Shown here piece by piece: positions 24,524-32,869 of a stretch of 64,000 nt of DNA. Numbering within the stretch: the first letter of the stretch is position 1; the number at the start of each line of letters is the position of its first letter. Below the pieces are notes generated by a model that did not search any database, was not told where the DNA came from, and saw nothing but the letters and a program-made list of their open reading frames with translations. The position numbers and the translations under genes are program-made. The stretch comes from Limnohabitans sp. Rim47 (GTDB lineage: Bacteria > Pseudomonadota > Gammaproteobacteria > Burkholderiales > Burkholderiaceae_C), in NCBI RefSeq assembly GCF_001517545.1, contig NZ_FBYA01000004.1:234419-298418 (forward strand), in the 5' to 3' direction.

Positions 24524-25609
24524 TCAGGCTTGGCTGGCAAAGCGCCACGCCAGCTCGGCCATGGGCCTGGCGCCCGCGCCCGATGTCCTGGCTTGCTCGC
24601 TCGATGCGGTGCCGTCTTCGACGCGTTTGGCAATGCCTTGCAAGATGGCCGCAATGCGGAACATGTTGTAAGCGAGGTAAAAATTCCAGTCTTTGGCCAG
24701 CGCTTCGGGCGTGGTAAAGCCCGTGCGATCGCAATAGCGGCGGATGTATTCGGCCTCTACAGGGATGCCCAGCGCGGCCAGATCGAGCCCACCAATGCCT
24801 CGGAAAGTGCCGGGGCTGATGTGCCAGGCCATGCAGTGGTAGCTGAAATCGGCCAAGGGGTGGCCCAGCGTGGACAACTCCCAATCGAGCACGGCCAACA
24901 CGCGTGGCTCGGTGGGATGGAACATCAGGTTGTCCAGGCGGTAGTCGCCATGCACAACGCTCACCAGCGAATCGTCTTGGGCACTGGCCGGGATGTTTTG
25001 CGGTAGCCATTCGATCAACTGGTCCATTTCGGGAATGGGCTGGGTGATGGATGCGGCGTACTGCTTGCTCCATCGGCCAATCTGGCGCTCGATGTAATTG
25101 CCCGGTTTGCCGTAGCTGCTCAGACCTTGTTTGGCGAAATCAACCTTGTGCAGTGCCGCCAGCACGCGGTTCATCTCGTCGTAAATGGCAGCGCGTTCGG
25201 CCTGGCTCATGCCCGGCAGGGATTGGTCCCACAGCACGCGGCCTTGCACGAATTCCATGACATAAAAAGCCCGGCCAATCACCGATTCGTCGTCGCAAAG
25301 CACGTGCATTTCGGCCACCGGCACATCGGTGCCATACAGCCCCTTCATGACCGCGAACTCGCGTTCAATGGCGTGTGCCGAAGGCAACAATTTGGCCACC
25401 GGACCGGGTTTTGCCCGCATCACGTATTGACGCGATGGGGTGATGAGCTTGTAGGTCGGATTGGATTGACCGCCCTTGAACATCTCCACGCTCAAGGGGA
25501 CAGCAAAACCGGGGAGTCTGGCACTGAGCCAGGCTTCCAATGCCAGGATGTCAAAGGCGTGCGTGCCCGTGACAGGTCGGGTCCCCACGAAATGGTCAAA
25601 AGCACTCAT
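24524..25609 (-). CDS. APH-fold phosphotransferase, ACAD10/LvaA-like kinase
   Basis: The 361-residue protein has the aminoglycoside-phosphotransferase kinase fold: FKGGQSNPTYKL near residue 44, the catalytic loop VVHGDYRLDNLMF (about 212-224) and the metal-binding VLDWELSTLGHP. In ACAD10/11-type systems and in the levulinate pathway (LvaA) such kinases phosphorylate the 4-hydroxy group of hydroxyacyl-CoAs. It precedes the matching dehydrogenase, so the pair probably handles 4-hydroxy fatty acids. It is not an antibiotic-resistance gene by context. Confidence 0.85.
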   Translation of the reverse strand: MSAFDHFVGTRPVTGTHAFDILALEAWLSARLPGFAVPLSVEMFKGGQSNPTYKLITPSRQYVMRAKPGPVAKLLPSAHAIEREFAVMKGLYGTDVPVAEMHVLCDDESVIGRAFYVMEFVQGRVLWDQSLPGMSQAERAAIYDEMNRVLAALHKVDFAKQGLSSYGKPGNYIERQIGRWSKQYAASITQPIPEMDQLIEWLPQNIPASAQDDSLVSVVHGDYRLDNLMFHPTEPRVLAVLDWELSTLGHPLADFSYHCMAWHISPGTFRGIGGLDLAALGIPVEAEYIRRYCDRTGFTTPEALAKDWNFYLAYNMFRIAAILQGIAKRVEDGTASSEQARTSGAGARPMAELAWRFASQA

Positions 25610-25661
25610 GGGGTACCTGTGTCCGCTGAGTCCAGCGGTGATGGGTTTAAAAAAGAGCGTG

Positions 25662-26381
25662 TCAGTGATCCGCGTTCACGATGGCCAGCAAGGCGTCGCG
25701 GTCCAGCACCACCAAACCACCCGGTTCGATGCGGATGATCAGCTCGCGCTCCATTTGCTTGAGCTCTTGGTTCACGCGTTGGCGCGAGGCGCCCAGCAAC
25801 TGCGCCAATTCCTCTTGCGCCAGTTGCAAACTGATGCGCACGGCTTTGGCGTCCGACAAACTCGGCACCCCATAACTGCGCAACAAGTGGTTGAGCTGCT
25901 TGGCCAGGCGCGCACGCAAGGGCAGGGTGTTGAGGTCTTCCACCAAACCATAGAGCTGGCGAATGCGGCGCGATTGCAGACGCAGCATGGCTTCGTAAAA
26001 CTCGACGTGCTGGGACAAAATTTTCTTGAAGTCGGCTTTGGCCACATTCAAGGTGGTGGTGTCGCCGTGTGCGTAGCAATCGTGTGTGCGACGGTCTCCG
26101 TCGAAGATCGACACATCGCCAAACCAGATGCCGGGCTCCACATAGGTCAGCGTGATCTGCTTGCCCGACACCGAGGTCGAGCTGACACGCACCGCGCCCT
26201 TGGCGCAGGCGATCCACTGCTCGGGTGGGTCGCCCCGCGCAGCGAGCATGTCGCCGTCTTTGTGGCGTTTGACGTAAGCGCATCGAAGTATGTCGTGACG
26301 AAGTGAGGGTGAAAGGCTTGAGAACCAGCGACCACTGTTGATCGCTTCTCTTTCCTCCATTGTCAGAATGGGCTCGTCCAT
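25662..26381 (-). CDS. Crp/Fnr family transcriptional regulator
   Basis: The 239-residue protein has a cyclic-nucleotide-binding-type beta-barrel (about 30-140, WIACAKGAVRVSSTSVSGKQ, GIWFGDVSIFDGD) and a C-terminal winged helix-turn-helix (AQEELAQLLGASRQRVNQELKQME). Cysteine ligands for an Fnr iron-sulfur cluster are not seen. Its place between the beta-oxidation genes and the kinase/dehydrogenase pair suggests it controls this catabolic cluster, which is inference. Confidence 0.88.
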   Translation of the reverse strand: MDEPILTMEEREAINSGRWFSSLSPSLRHDILRCAYVKRHKDGDMLAARGDPPEQWIACAKGAVRVSSTSVSGKQITLTYVEPGIWFGDVSIFDGDRRTHDCYAHGDTTTLNVAKADFKKILSQHVEFYEAMLRLQSRRIRQLYGLVEDLNTLPLRARLAKQLNHLLRSYGVPSLSDAKAVRISLQLAQEELAQLLGASRQRVNQELKQMERELIIRIEPGGLVVLDRDALLAIVNADH

Positions 26382-26439
26382 GCTCTGTCCTTTGAGTGAC
26401 TGGTGATTGTTTTTTTGTCGCCTGGGGGACCAGGCGGCT

Positions 26440-27219
26440 TTATTCGTATTCGGGTTTTTGCTTGTTCAAAAACGCCGCAATGCCAATGCCGGCATTGTTG
26501 TGGTGCAGGTTTTTGACAAATTGGTCACGTTCACGCGCCAACTGTGCATTCAAGGTGCTGCCGTCGGCATCGGACAACAACTCTTTGATGCTGGCCAATG
26601 CATTGGGGGCGCGGGCATTGAGCTGTTCGCACAGCTGCAAAGCCTGCTGCAGAGATTGGCCAGCATCGGCCAAGCGGTTGACCACGCCCAGTTGCTGCAG
26701 GCGCTCGGCACCGATGCGTTCGCCGCACATGAGCAACTCGGTGGCCAACTGGCGGGGCACAGCGCGTGACAGGCTCCAGCTGCCGCCGCCGTCAGGGGAC
26801 AGGGCAATGCCGCTGTAGGCCATCACAAACACGCTGTTGCGGGCCGCGACGATCATGTCGCAAGCCAGTGCCAGAGAAAAGCCGGCCCCTGCCGCAGGCC
26901 CTTCGACCGCTGCGATGACCGGCTTGGGAAAAGTGCGAATGGCTTCGATCCAGTTGTGCAGGCCTTCAATGCTTTGCGCTTGGTGCTCAGGCGGCAGTTG
27001 GCGGTTGTTTTGCAGGCGCTGCAAATTGCCGCCTGCGCTGAAGATGCCGTTGGCCCCGGTAATGACCACGCTGCGCACATCGGGGTTGGACTCGGCCACG
27101 CTCAGGGCTTCCACCCCAGCGGCGTACATTTCTGGCCCGAGCGCGTTGCGAAACTCGGGGTTGCTGAGCGTCAGGATCAGGGTTTGACCTTCGCTGGTGC
27201 CAATCAGTTGTGCAGTCAT
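26440..27219 (-). CDS. Enoyl-CoA hydratase/isomerase family protein
   Basis: The 259-residue crotonase-fold protein has the oxyanion-hole segments SAGGNLQRL (about 60-70) and AVEGPAAGAGFSLALACD, and the active-site region SGIALSPDGGGSW, where an Asp stands in the position typical of PaaG-like isomerases instead of the hydratase Glu. The ATG at 27219 overlaps the preceding stop by four bases; a much longer upstream frame was rejected. It works with the coupled 3-hydroxyacyl-CoA dehydrogenase in beta-oxidation-like breakdown. Confidence 0.88.
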   Translation of the reverse strand: MTAQLIGTSEGQTLILTLSNPEFRNALGPEMYAAGVEALSVAESNPDVRSVVITGANGIFSAGGNLQRLQNNRQLPPEHQAQSIEGLHNWIEAIRTFPKPVIAAVEGPAAGAGFSLALACDMIVAARNSVFVMAYSGIALSPDGGGSWSLSRAVPRQLATELLMCGERIGAERLQQLGVVNRLADAGQSLQQALQLCEQLNARAPNALASIKELLSDADGSTLNAQLARERDQFVKNLHHNNAGIGIAAFLNKQKPEYE

Positions 27220-28736
27220 TCTTCGGTGTGCATCAGAGACAAGCCGATCGCACCACGGCGGCGCAGCCAAGGGCTGGGGCGATAACGCGTGTCGCCATAA
27301 ACGGTTTGCAAGTTGAACAACACCTCGAGGATGCTGTCTGGCCCCAGTCGGTTGCCCATGGCCAATGGGCCCATGGGGTAAGCCAATCCCAAGGTCACAG
27401 CGGTTTCCAGATCTTGTGGTGTGCAGATGCGTTGCTGGCAAATATCAGACGCAATGTTGACGATGGTGGCCACCACACGTTGGGTGACAAAACCACCGCT
27501 GTCGCGGATCACCGAGACCGCTTTGCCATCGCGGGCGAACAGGGCGTGAGCCGCGTCGCGCATGTCGGTGCGGGTGGCGGGGTTCGTGGCCAAGACACGG
27601 CGCTTGGTGGCGGCATCGTCGAACAGCATGTCGATGCCCACTGTGCGGGCCGGGTCGAGGCGCTCGACCACGGCCACCGTGGTGATGTCAAAGCCCAACG
27701 GTGCAACGATGGTCAGTGCATCGGGCGATGGAGATGCGGCCGTTTCGATTGTGGCACCCAGATTTTTGAGCAGCTGGAGGAGTTCCATGCGGCGTGCCGC
27801 GCGGGGCGAGACCCACACGGGCGGGATGTTGTCGACCACGGGCACGGGGGGCTCAGCGGGCACTTGCGCCACGCCGTCGACGTATTTGTAAAAGCCTTCG
27901 CCGACCTTTTTGCCCACCACACCACCGGCCAAACGCTGGGCGGTGATGACGTTCGGGCGGTAGCGCGGCTCTTCGTAATATTGGTGGTAAATGGCCTCAA
28001 TGACATGGTGCGACACATCCAGTGCGGTCAGATCAAACAGCTCGAATGGGCCGAGTTTGAAGCCGACCTGGTCGCGCAGGATGCGGTCAATCGTTGCGAA
28101 ATCGGCGATGCCTTCGCTCACGATGCGCAGCGCTTCGGTGCTGTACCCACGACCTGCGTGGTTGACGATGAAGCCGGGCGTGTCTTGCGCCTGTACAGGG
28201 GTGTGGCCCATCTGGCGTGCAAAGTCCGACAAGCGCTGGCAGACAGCGGGGTCGGTTTTGAGGCCGGCGATCACTTCGACCACCTTCATCAGAGGCACAG
28301 GGTTGAAAAAGTGGTAACCCGCAAACTGGCCTGGGCGTTGCAGTGCTGCGGCAATCGCGGTGACTGACAACGACGATGTGTTGGTCACCAGCACGGCCGT
28401 GGGGGCCAGTACTTTTTCGAGCTCGGTGAACAGGCTTTTCTTGATGTCGAGCTTCTCTACGATGGCTTCAACCACCAATTCGCACCCGGCCAAGTCTTGC
28501 ATGCTGCTTGCGCCCAGCAAACGGCTTTTGTGACCTGCAACGGCTTCGGCAGTCAGTCTGCCTTTCTCTTGCAATTTGTCCCATTGCTGGAAAACGGCAT
28601 CGCGTGCTTTTTGAATGGCGTCGGCTTGGGTGTCATAAAGCCAGACTTGACTGCCTGCTTGTGCGGCGATTTGGGCGATGCCCCGGCCCATGGCGCCGGC
28701 ACCGATGATGGCAACTTTGGAGAATGCGAGAGTCAT
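27216..28736 (-). CDS. 3-hydroxyacyl-CoA dehydrogenase (PaaH-like, two-domain)
   Basis: The 506-residue NAD-dependent enzyme oxidises 3-hydroxyacyl-CoA. It has the Rossmann motif VAIIGAGAMGRGIAQIAAQAG (one residue group at about 8-28), the family signatures TNTSSLSVTAIA, HFFNPVPLMKVVEVI and DTPGFIVNHAGRGY, and a second 3HCDH C-terminal domain (GGFVTQRVVATIVN). This tandem-domain length is typical of PaaH/PaaC-type enzymes. It is the first gene of the coupled pair with the hydratase/isomerase. Confidence 0.93.
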   Translation of the reverse strand: MTLAFSKVAIIGAGAMGRGIAQIAAQAGSQVWLYDTQADAIQKARDAVFQQWDKLQEKGRLTAEAVAGHKSRLLGASSMQDLAGCELVVEAIVEKLDIKKSLFTELEKVLAPTAVLVTNTSSLSVTAIAAALQRPGQFAGYHFFNPVPLMKVVEVIAGLKTDPAVCQRLSDFARQMGHTPVQAQDTPGFIVNHAGRGYSTEALRIVSEGIADFATIDRILRDQVGFKLGPFELFDLTALDVSHHVIEAIYHQYYEEPRYRPNVITAQRLAGGVVGKKVGEGFYKYVDGVAQVPAEPPVPVVDNIPPVWVSPRAARRMELLQLLKNLGATIETAASPSPDALTIVAPLGFDITTVAVVERLDPARTVGIDMLFDDAATKRRVLATNPATRTDMRDAAHALFARDGKAVSVIRDSGGFVTQRVVATIVNIASDICQQRICTPQDLETAVTLGLAYPMGPLAMGNRLGPDSILEVLFNLQTVYGDTRYRPSPWLRRRGAIGLSLMHTEE

Positions 28737-28777
28737 GTTTGTGAAGGTAAATCGAAGATTGAAATAACAGAGCGCGC

Positions 28778-29785
28778 TCAGCGGCGCACTTGCAAAGCGC
28801 CTGGGTTGACGATGTTGGTCGGAGTGCCCTTGATGAAGTTCACCACGTTGTCGAACGCCGTGCCGAAATACAACTCATAGCTGTCTTTTTCGACGTAGCC
28901 AATGTGAGGTGTACAAATGCAGTTTTCCAGACGCAGCAAGGCGGAGCCTTGCAAAATGGGTTCGGATTCGAAGACATCGATGGCTGCCAAACCGGGTCGG
29001 CCCCGATTCAAGGCCCCGATCAAGGCATTGGGCTCGATCAATTCGGCGCGGGACGTGTTCACAAACAGGGCCGATGGCTTCATTCGGCCCAAATCTTCGC
29101 CTTTGACGATGCCTTGAGTGGTTTCGTTGAAGCGCAGATGCAAAGACAACACATCGGCTTCTTCAAAAAATGAAGCGCGACTGCTTGCGGCACGGTATCC
29201 GTTCTGGATGGCTTTGGTGCGCGACTCGTCGCTGCCCCAGACCATCACATCCATGCCAAACGCCTTGCCGTAGCCGGCCACCAATTGACCAATTTTTCCG
29301 TAACCCCAGATGCCCAGAGTTCTGCCTTTGAGGACTGTGCCCAAGCCAAAGTTGGCAGGCATTGAGCCCGCTTTAAGACCCGATTGCTGCCATGCACCAT
29401 GTTTGAGGTTGCCAATGTACTGTGGCAAACGCCGTGAAGCAGCCATGATCAAGGCCCAGGTCAGTTCAGCCGGTGCCACGGGCGAGCCGACCCCTTCGGC
29501 GACGGCCACACCACGTTCTGTGCAAGCCGCCAGATCGACGTGACCGCCCAAACGACCTGTTTGGGCAATCAATTTCAAGCGCGGCAGTTTTTCAATCACG
29601 GCACGCGTCAGATGGGTGCGTTCGCGGATCAGCACGATGATGTCTGCGTCTTTCAAACGCACAGACAACTGGCCGATGCCTTTGACCGTGTTGGTGTAGA
29701 CCTTGGCTGGAAAATTTTCGAGTTTGACAGCGCAGTCGAGTTTGCGCACCGCATCTTGGTAGTCGTCAAGGATCACAATGTTCAT
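28778..29785 (-). CDS. D-2-hydroxyacid dehydrogenase family protein
   Basis: The 335-residue NAD-binding enzyme belongs to the phosphoglycerate dehydrogenase-like family. It has the Rossmann motif LGIWGYGKIGQLVAGYGKAFG (about 155-175), the Arg-containing FVNTSRAELIE, the Asp/Glu region AAIDVFESEP and the catalytic His in CTPHIGYVE. The substrate is unknown. It is followed by the 3-hydroxyacyl-CoA dehydrogenase gene after 41 bases and may share its transcript. Confidence 0.88.
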   Translation of the reverse strand: MNIVILDDYQDAVRKLDCAVKLENFPAKVYTNTVKGIGQLSVRLKDADIIVLIRERTHLTRAVIEKLPRLKLIAQTGRLGGHVDLAACTERGVAVAEGVGSPVAPAELTWALIMAASRRLPQYIGNLKHGAWQQSGLKAGSMPANFGLGTVLKGRTLGIWGYGKIGQLVAGYGKAFGMDVMVWGSDESRTKAIQNGYRAASSRASFFEEADVLSLHLRFNETTQGIVKGEDLGRMKPSALFVNTSRAELIEPNALIGALNRGRPGLAAIDVFESEPILQGSALLRLENCICTPHIGYVEKDSYELYFGTAFDNVVNFIKGTPTNIVNPGALQVRR

Positions 29786-29843
29786 CCCTACATTGTGCCC
29801 TGACGAGGCGGCCCGGTTCAGTCGCCGGGGGCTGCTCTTTGGG

Positions 29844-30185
29844 TTAAGCGCTGGCTTGCGCTGATTCGATGGCCGCTAAGCGGTCCAATTCAGCGCAGAC
29901 ATCGGCCATGCGCCCGGAAATCACCATTCGACCGGCCCCTTTGACACGTTGATCACTCTCTGTAACCCGCAAGACGCGCAAGGCAGGAACAGCAGCAGTT
30001 GCCGGGAATCGGTGAGGATGGGCTGAGGTTTTGAGGCCGAGGGGCGTGCAGGCCGTTCTGCGCGAGGTCCAGACGGGCCTCAAGTAAGCGTTTCCGCGCT
30101 GGGGCTTGGCCACCGAAGGTGCGGCCCGGTTGAAATTGGAGAAGCCTTGAAAAAGACCTGAGAGTGCAAGCAGAGCGATTCCCAT
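29844..30185 (-). CDS. Uncharacterised small protein downstream of lexA
   Basis: The 113-residue product starts at an ATG with an AAAGG six bases upstream; the earlier in-frame GTG at 30218 has no such site. A short hydrophobic start (MGIALLALSGLFQGF) precedes an Arg/Pro-rich middle. The C-terminal motif GAGRMVISGRMADVCAELDRLA looks conserved rather than random. Function is unknown. It follows lexA by about 120 bases on the same strand, so it might be DNA-damage induced. Confidence 0.55.
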   Translation of the reverse strand: MGIALLALSGLFQGFSNFNRAAPSVAKPQRGNAYLRPVWTSRRTACTPLGLKTSAHPHRFPATAAVPALRVLRVTESDQRVKGAGRMVISGRMADVCAELDRLAAIESAQASA

Positions 30186-30304
30186 GTGAAACCTTTGAAA
30201 AGTATGGAGGTTGGACACAGGCAGGATTGCTGTAGAGCCTGTTGCCTCAGGGCTGACAGAACCATTCCGTCAGCGCCCGCCACCTGGGGCAACAAGCCAG
30301 TGCG

Positions 30305-30976
30305 TTACATCAAAAGCGTGTTGCGGATGAGCCCCACAGCCAAGCCTTCGATGTCAAAAGGCTCTTCTGGGTTCACCACAATGGTTTGGTAATCGGGGTT
30401 TTCGGGCAGCAATTCGATGCCGTTGGCGGTCTTGCGCAGGCGTTTGACGGTGACTTCGTCGCCCAGTCTGGCCACGACGATCTGGCCATTTCGGACTTCT
30501 TTGGTCGATTTCACGGCCAACAAGTCACCGTCCATGATGCCTGCGTCGCGCATGGACATGCCCCGAACCCGCAACAGGTAGTCGGGTTGTTCAGAAAACA
30601 GCGTGCTTTCCAATTGGTAGGTTCGGTCTACATGCTCTTGCGCCAAAATAGGCGAGCCTGCGGCCACGCGGCCGATCAATGGCAAACTCAATTGGCCCAA
30701 GCCAGGCAGTGTGAGGCTGAACAGGTCTGTTGGTGCGCGCAGGTGATTGCGATTGCTGCCTTTCAGTCGAATACCACGCGATGTGCCGCTGACCAGGTCA
30801 ATGGCGCCTTTGCGGGCCAGGGCCTTGAGGTGTTCTTCTGCCGCGTTGGCCGACTTGAAGCCCAGCACGCTGGCGATTTCGGCACGCGTGGGTGGCGCAC
30901 CGGTGTTGGCAATGGTGTTCTGGATCAGTTCCAGAATTTCTTGCTGTCGGGCGGTGAGTTTGGGGCTGTCGATCAT
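30305..30976 (-). CDS. lexA: SOS repressor LexA
   Basis: The 223-residue repressor has an N-terminal winged helix (TARQQEILELIQNTIANTGAPPTRAEIASVLGF), the self-cleavage Ala-Gly in RVAAGSP (about 104-105), and the serine-lysine protease dyad in GMSMRDAG and LAVKST. AAGGAG precedes the ATG. Two LexA boxes lie directly upstream, so it should be autoregulated. Confidence 0.97.
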   Translation of the reverse strand: MIDSPKLTARQQEILELIQNTIANTGAPPTRAEIASVLGFKSANAAEEHLKALARKGAIDLVSGTSRGIRLKGSNRNHLRAPTDLFSLTLPGLGQLSLPLIGRVAAGSPILAQEHVDRTYQLESTLFSEQPDYLLRVRGMSMRDAGIMDGDLLAVKSTKEVRNGQIVVARLGDEVTVKRLRKTANGIELLPENPDYQTIVVNPEEPFDIEGLAVGLIRNTLLM

Positions 30977-31004
30977 GGCGGTCTCCTTGGGGATACTGGT
31001 TAAA

Positions 31005-31039
31005 CTGTTGTTTCATCCAGTGACTGTATTTTTAACCAG
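31005..31039. promoter_or_regulatory. Two tandem LexA (SOS) boxes between lexA and asparaginase genes
   Basis: Two 16-bp sites of the form CTGT-N8-CCAG lie at 31005-31020 and 31024-31039, three bases apart. Each differs by one base from the E. coli core CTGT-N8-ACAG. They sit 29 bases before lexA and 12 bases before the divergent asparaginase start, so LexA could repress both. Confidence 0.75.
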
Positions 31040-31050
31040 TTTTTGAGGCG

Positions 31051-32016
31051 ATGCAAGTGTTGGACACAAAAAAAATGAAGAAAGTGGTGGTTTTGGGCAC
31101 AGGCGGCACCATCGCCGGCACGGCGGCCAGCGCCAACGACCACACGGGCTACACCGCTGGCCAGCTGGGTGTACAACAACTTCTGGACGCCATACCCGGT
31201 CTGAATGACGTTTTGCAGGGTGACTCGCTGCAGTGTGTGCAGGTCGCCCAGCTCGACAGCAAAGACATGGACCACGCCACTTGGCAAGCGTTGGCGCAGC
31301 GCTGCGCCCACTGGCTGGCGCAGCCCGATGTGGGCGGCATCGTCATCACCCACGGCACCGACACACTGGAAGAAACCGCCTGGTTTTTGCAGCAGGTGCA
31401 GCGCACCACCAAGCCTGTGGTGCTGACCTGTGCCATGCGTCCGGCCTCCGCCTTGACCCCCGATGGCCCGCAAAACCTGCTGGACGCTGTTGCCGTGGTC
31501 CTCGACCCGATGGCGCGCGGCGTGCTGGCCGTCTGCGCAGGCCGCATCCACAATGCCCGCGAGGTGCAAAAAATTCACCCATATCGGCTCGATGCTTTCA
31601 GCTCCGGCGAATCTGGCCCCCGTGGTTGGGTGGAGCAAGGCCGTGTGCGCTGGGCCGACCCCGGCAGCTGGCCGATGGCGCATGTCCATGCCAGCCAAGC
31701 GATGGCATTGAGTGTGGCCGATTGGCCCTGGGTGGCGGTGGTGCAAAGCCATGCAGGCAGCGATGCCCGCCAAGTCCAGGCCCTCGTGGCTGCGGGCGTG
31801 AAAGGCCTGGTCGTGGCAGGCACGGGCAATGGCACCGTGCACCAAAGCCTGTTGACGGCACTGGCACAGGCGCAGGCTGAGGGTGTGGCTGTGCGTTTGA
31901 CCACCCGTTGCGCCGAAGGGCAGATCGTGGGACAAGCCGCCGCGCTGCAAATGGCACCTACGGGGCTCAATGCTTACAAGGCGCGGGTGAGTTTGATGTT
32001 GGATTTGATGGGCTGA
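31051..32016 (+). CDS. Asparaginase
   Basis: The enzyme hydrolyses L-asparagine to aspartate and ammonia. The 321-residue protein has both signatures of the family: GTGGTIAGTA near the N-terminus and VITHGTDTLEETAWFL (about 98-113), whose threonines form the catalytic triads. No signal peptide is visible, so it is probably cytoplasmic. The start at 31051 has GAGG close by; 31075 is an alternative starting at MKKVVVLG. It is divergent from lexA and shares the SOS-box region. Confidence 0.9.
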   Translation: MQVLDTKKMKKVVVLGTGGTIAGTAASANDHTGYTAGQLGVQQLLDAIPGLNDVLQGDSLQCVQVAQLDSKDMDHATWQALAQRCAHWLAQPDVGGIVITHGTDTLEETAWFLQQVQRTTKPVVLTCAMRPASALTPDGPQNLLDAVAVVLDPMARGVLAVCAGRIHNAREVQKIHPYRLDAFSSGESGPRGWVEQGRVRWADPGSWPMAHVHASQAMALSVADWPWVAVVQSHAGSDARQVQALVAAGVKGLVVAGTGNGTVHQSLLTALAQAQAEGVAVRLTTRCAEGQIVGQAAALQMAPTGLNAYKARVSLMLDLMG

Positions 32017-32038
32017 AGTCTCCTTAAAGCCCTGAAAC

Positions 32039-32067
32039 AACAAAGCCCCGCAGTGCGGGGCTTTGTT
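32039..32067. terminator. Bidirectional terminator between asparaginase and adk
   Basis: A perfect 13-bp stem (AACAAAGCCCCGC / GCGGGGCTTTGTT) with a three-base loop lies between two convergent genes, with A/T-rich flanks on each side. Confidence 0.85.
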
Positions 32068-32086
32068 CGTTGGGACCGCTGAAAAA

Positions 32087-32743
32087 TCAGTTGGCCAGTG
32101 CCGCAAATGCGCGGGCTGTGATTTCTTCCACGCTGCCGGTGCCACTGATGGCGCGGTATTTGGGGGCTGCCGCTGCATCGGCCTTGGCCCAGTTGGCGTA
32201 GTAGTCGACCAACGGGCGGGTCTGGGCGCTGTAAACATCCAGGCGTTTTTTGACGGTTTCTTCCTGGTCGTCGGCACGTTGCACCAACGGCTCGCCGGTC
32301 ACATCGTCCACGCCGTCGACTTTGGGTGGGTTGAACTTGACGTGGTAGGTGCGGCCCGAGGCGGGGTGCGAGCGGCGGCCGCTCATGCGGTCGATGATGG
32401 CGTCAAAGGGCACATCGATTTCGAGCACGTAGTCGAGCTTGACGCCGGCGGCCTTCATGGCATCGGCCTGGGGAATGGTGCGGGGGAAGCCGTCAAACAG
32501 GAAGCCATTGGCGCAATCGGCCTGGGCGATGCGTTCTTTGACCAGGTTGATGATCAGGTCGTCGCTGACCAGACCGCCAGATTCCATGACCGCTTTGGCT
32601 TCTAGGCCCAAGGGGGTACCGGCCTTGACGGCGGCACGCAACATGTCGCCCGTGGAGATTTGGGGAATGTTGTATTTCTGGCAGATGAAGGTGGCTTGTG
32701 TGCCTTTGCCGGCGCCGGGTGCGCCCAACAGAATCAGTCTCAT
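32087..32743 (-). CDS. adk: Adenylate kinase
   Basis: Adk interconverts ATP+AMP and two ADP. The 218-residue long-form enzyme has the P-loop GAPGAGKGTQ (7-16), the AMP-binding FPRTIPQADAM, and the LID domain with GRRSHPASGRTYHVKFNPPK. It lies at the end of the exbB-kdsB gene string, as in related species. Confidence 0.97.
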   Translation of the reverse strand: MRLILLGAPGAGKGTQATFICQKYNIPQISTGDMLRAAVKAGTPLGLEAKAVMESGGLVSDDLIINLVKERIAQADCANGFLFDGFPRTIPQADAMKAAGVKLDYVLEIDVPFDAIIDRMSGRRSHPASGRTYHVKFNPPKVDGVDDVTGEPLVQRADDQEETVKKRLDVYSAQTRPLVDYYANWAKADAAAAPKYRAISGTGSVEEITARAFAALAN

Positions 32744-32869
32744 GGGAGGGTCCTCTTATCGTTTGAAATCGTTTCTGCCAGCCAAGCCTGAGGGCCTGCC
32801 GCTAGATTGCTTTTGAGAATATCACGCCAGCCTCAAAGTTGGCTTACGGGGACAACCCCGGTTTTCAGC

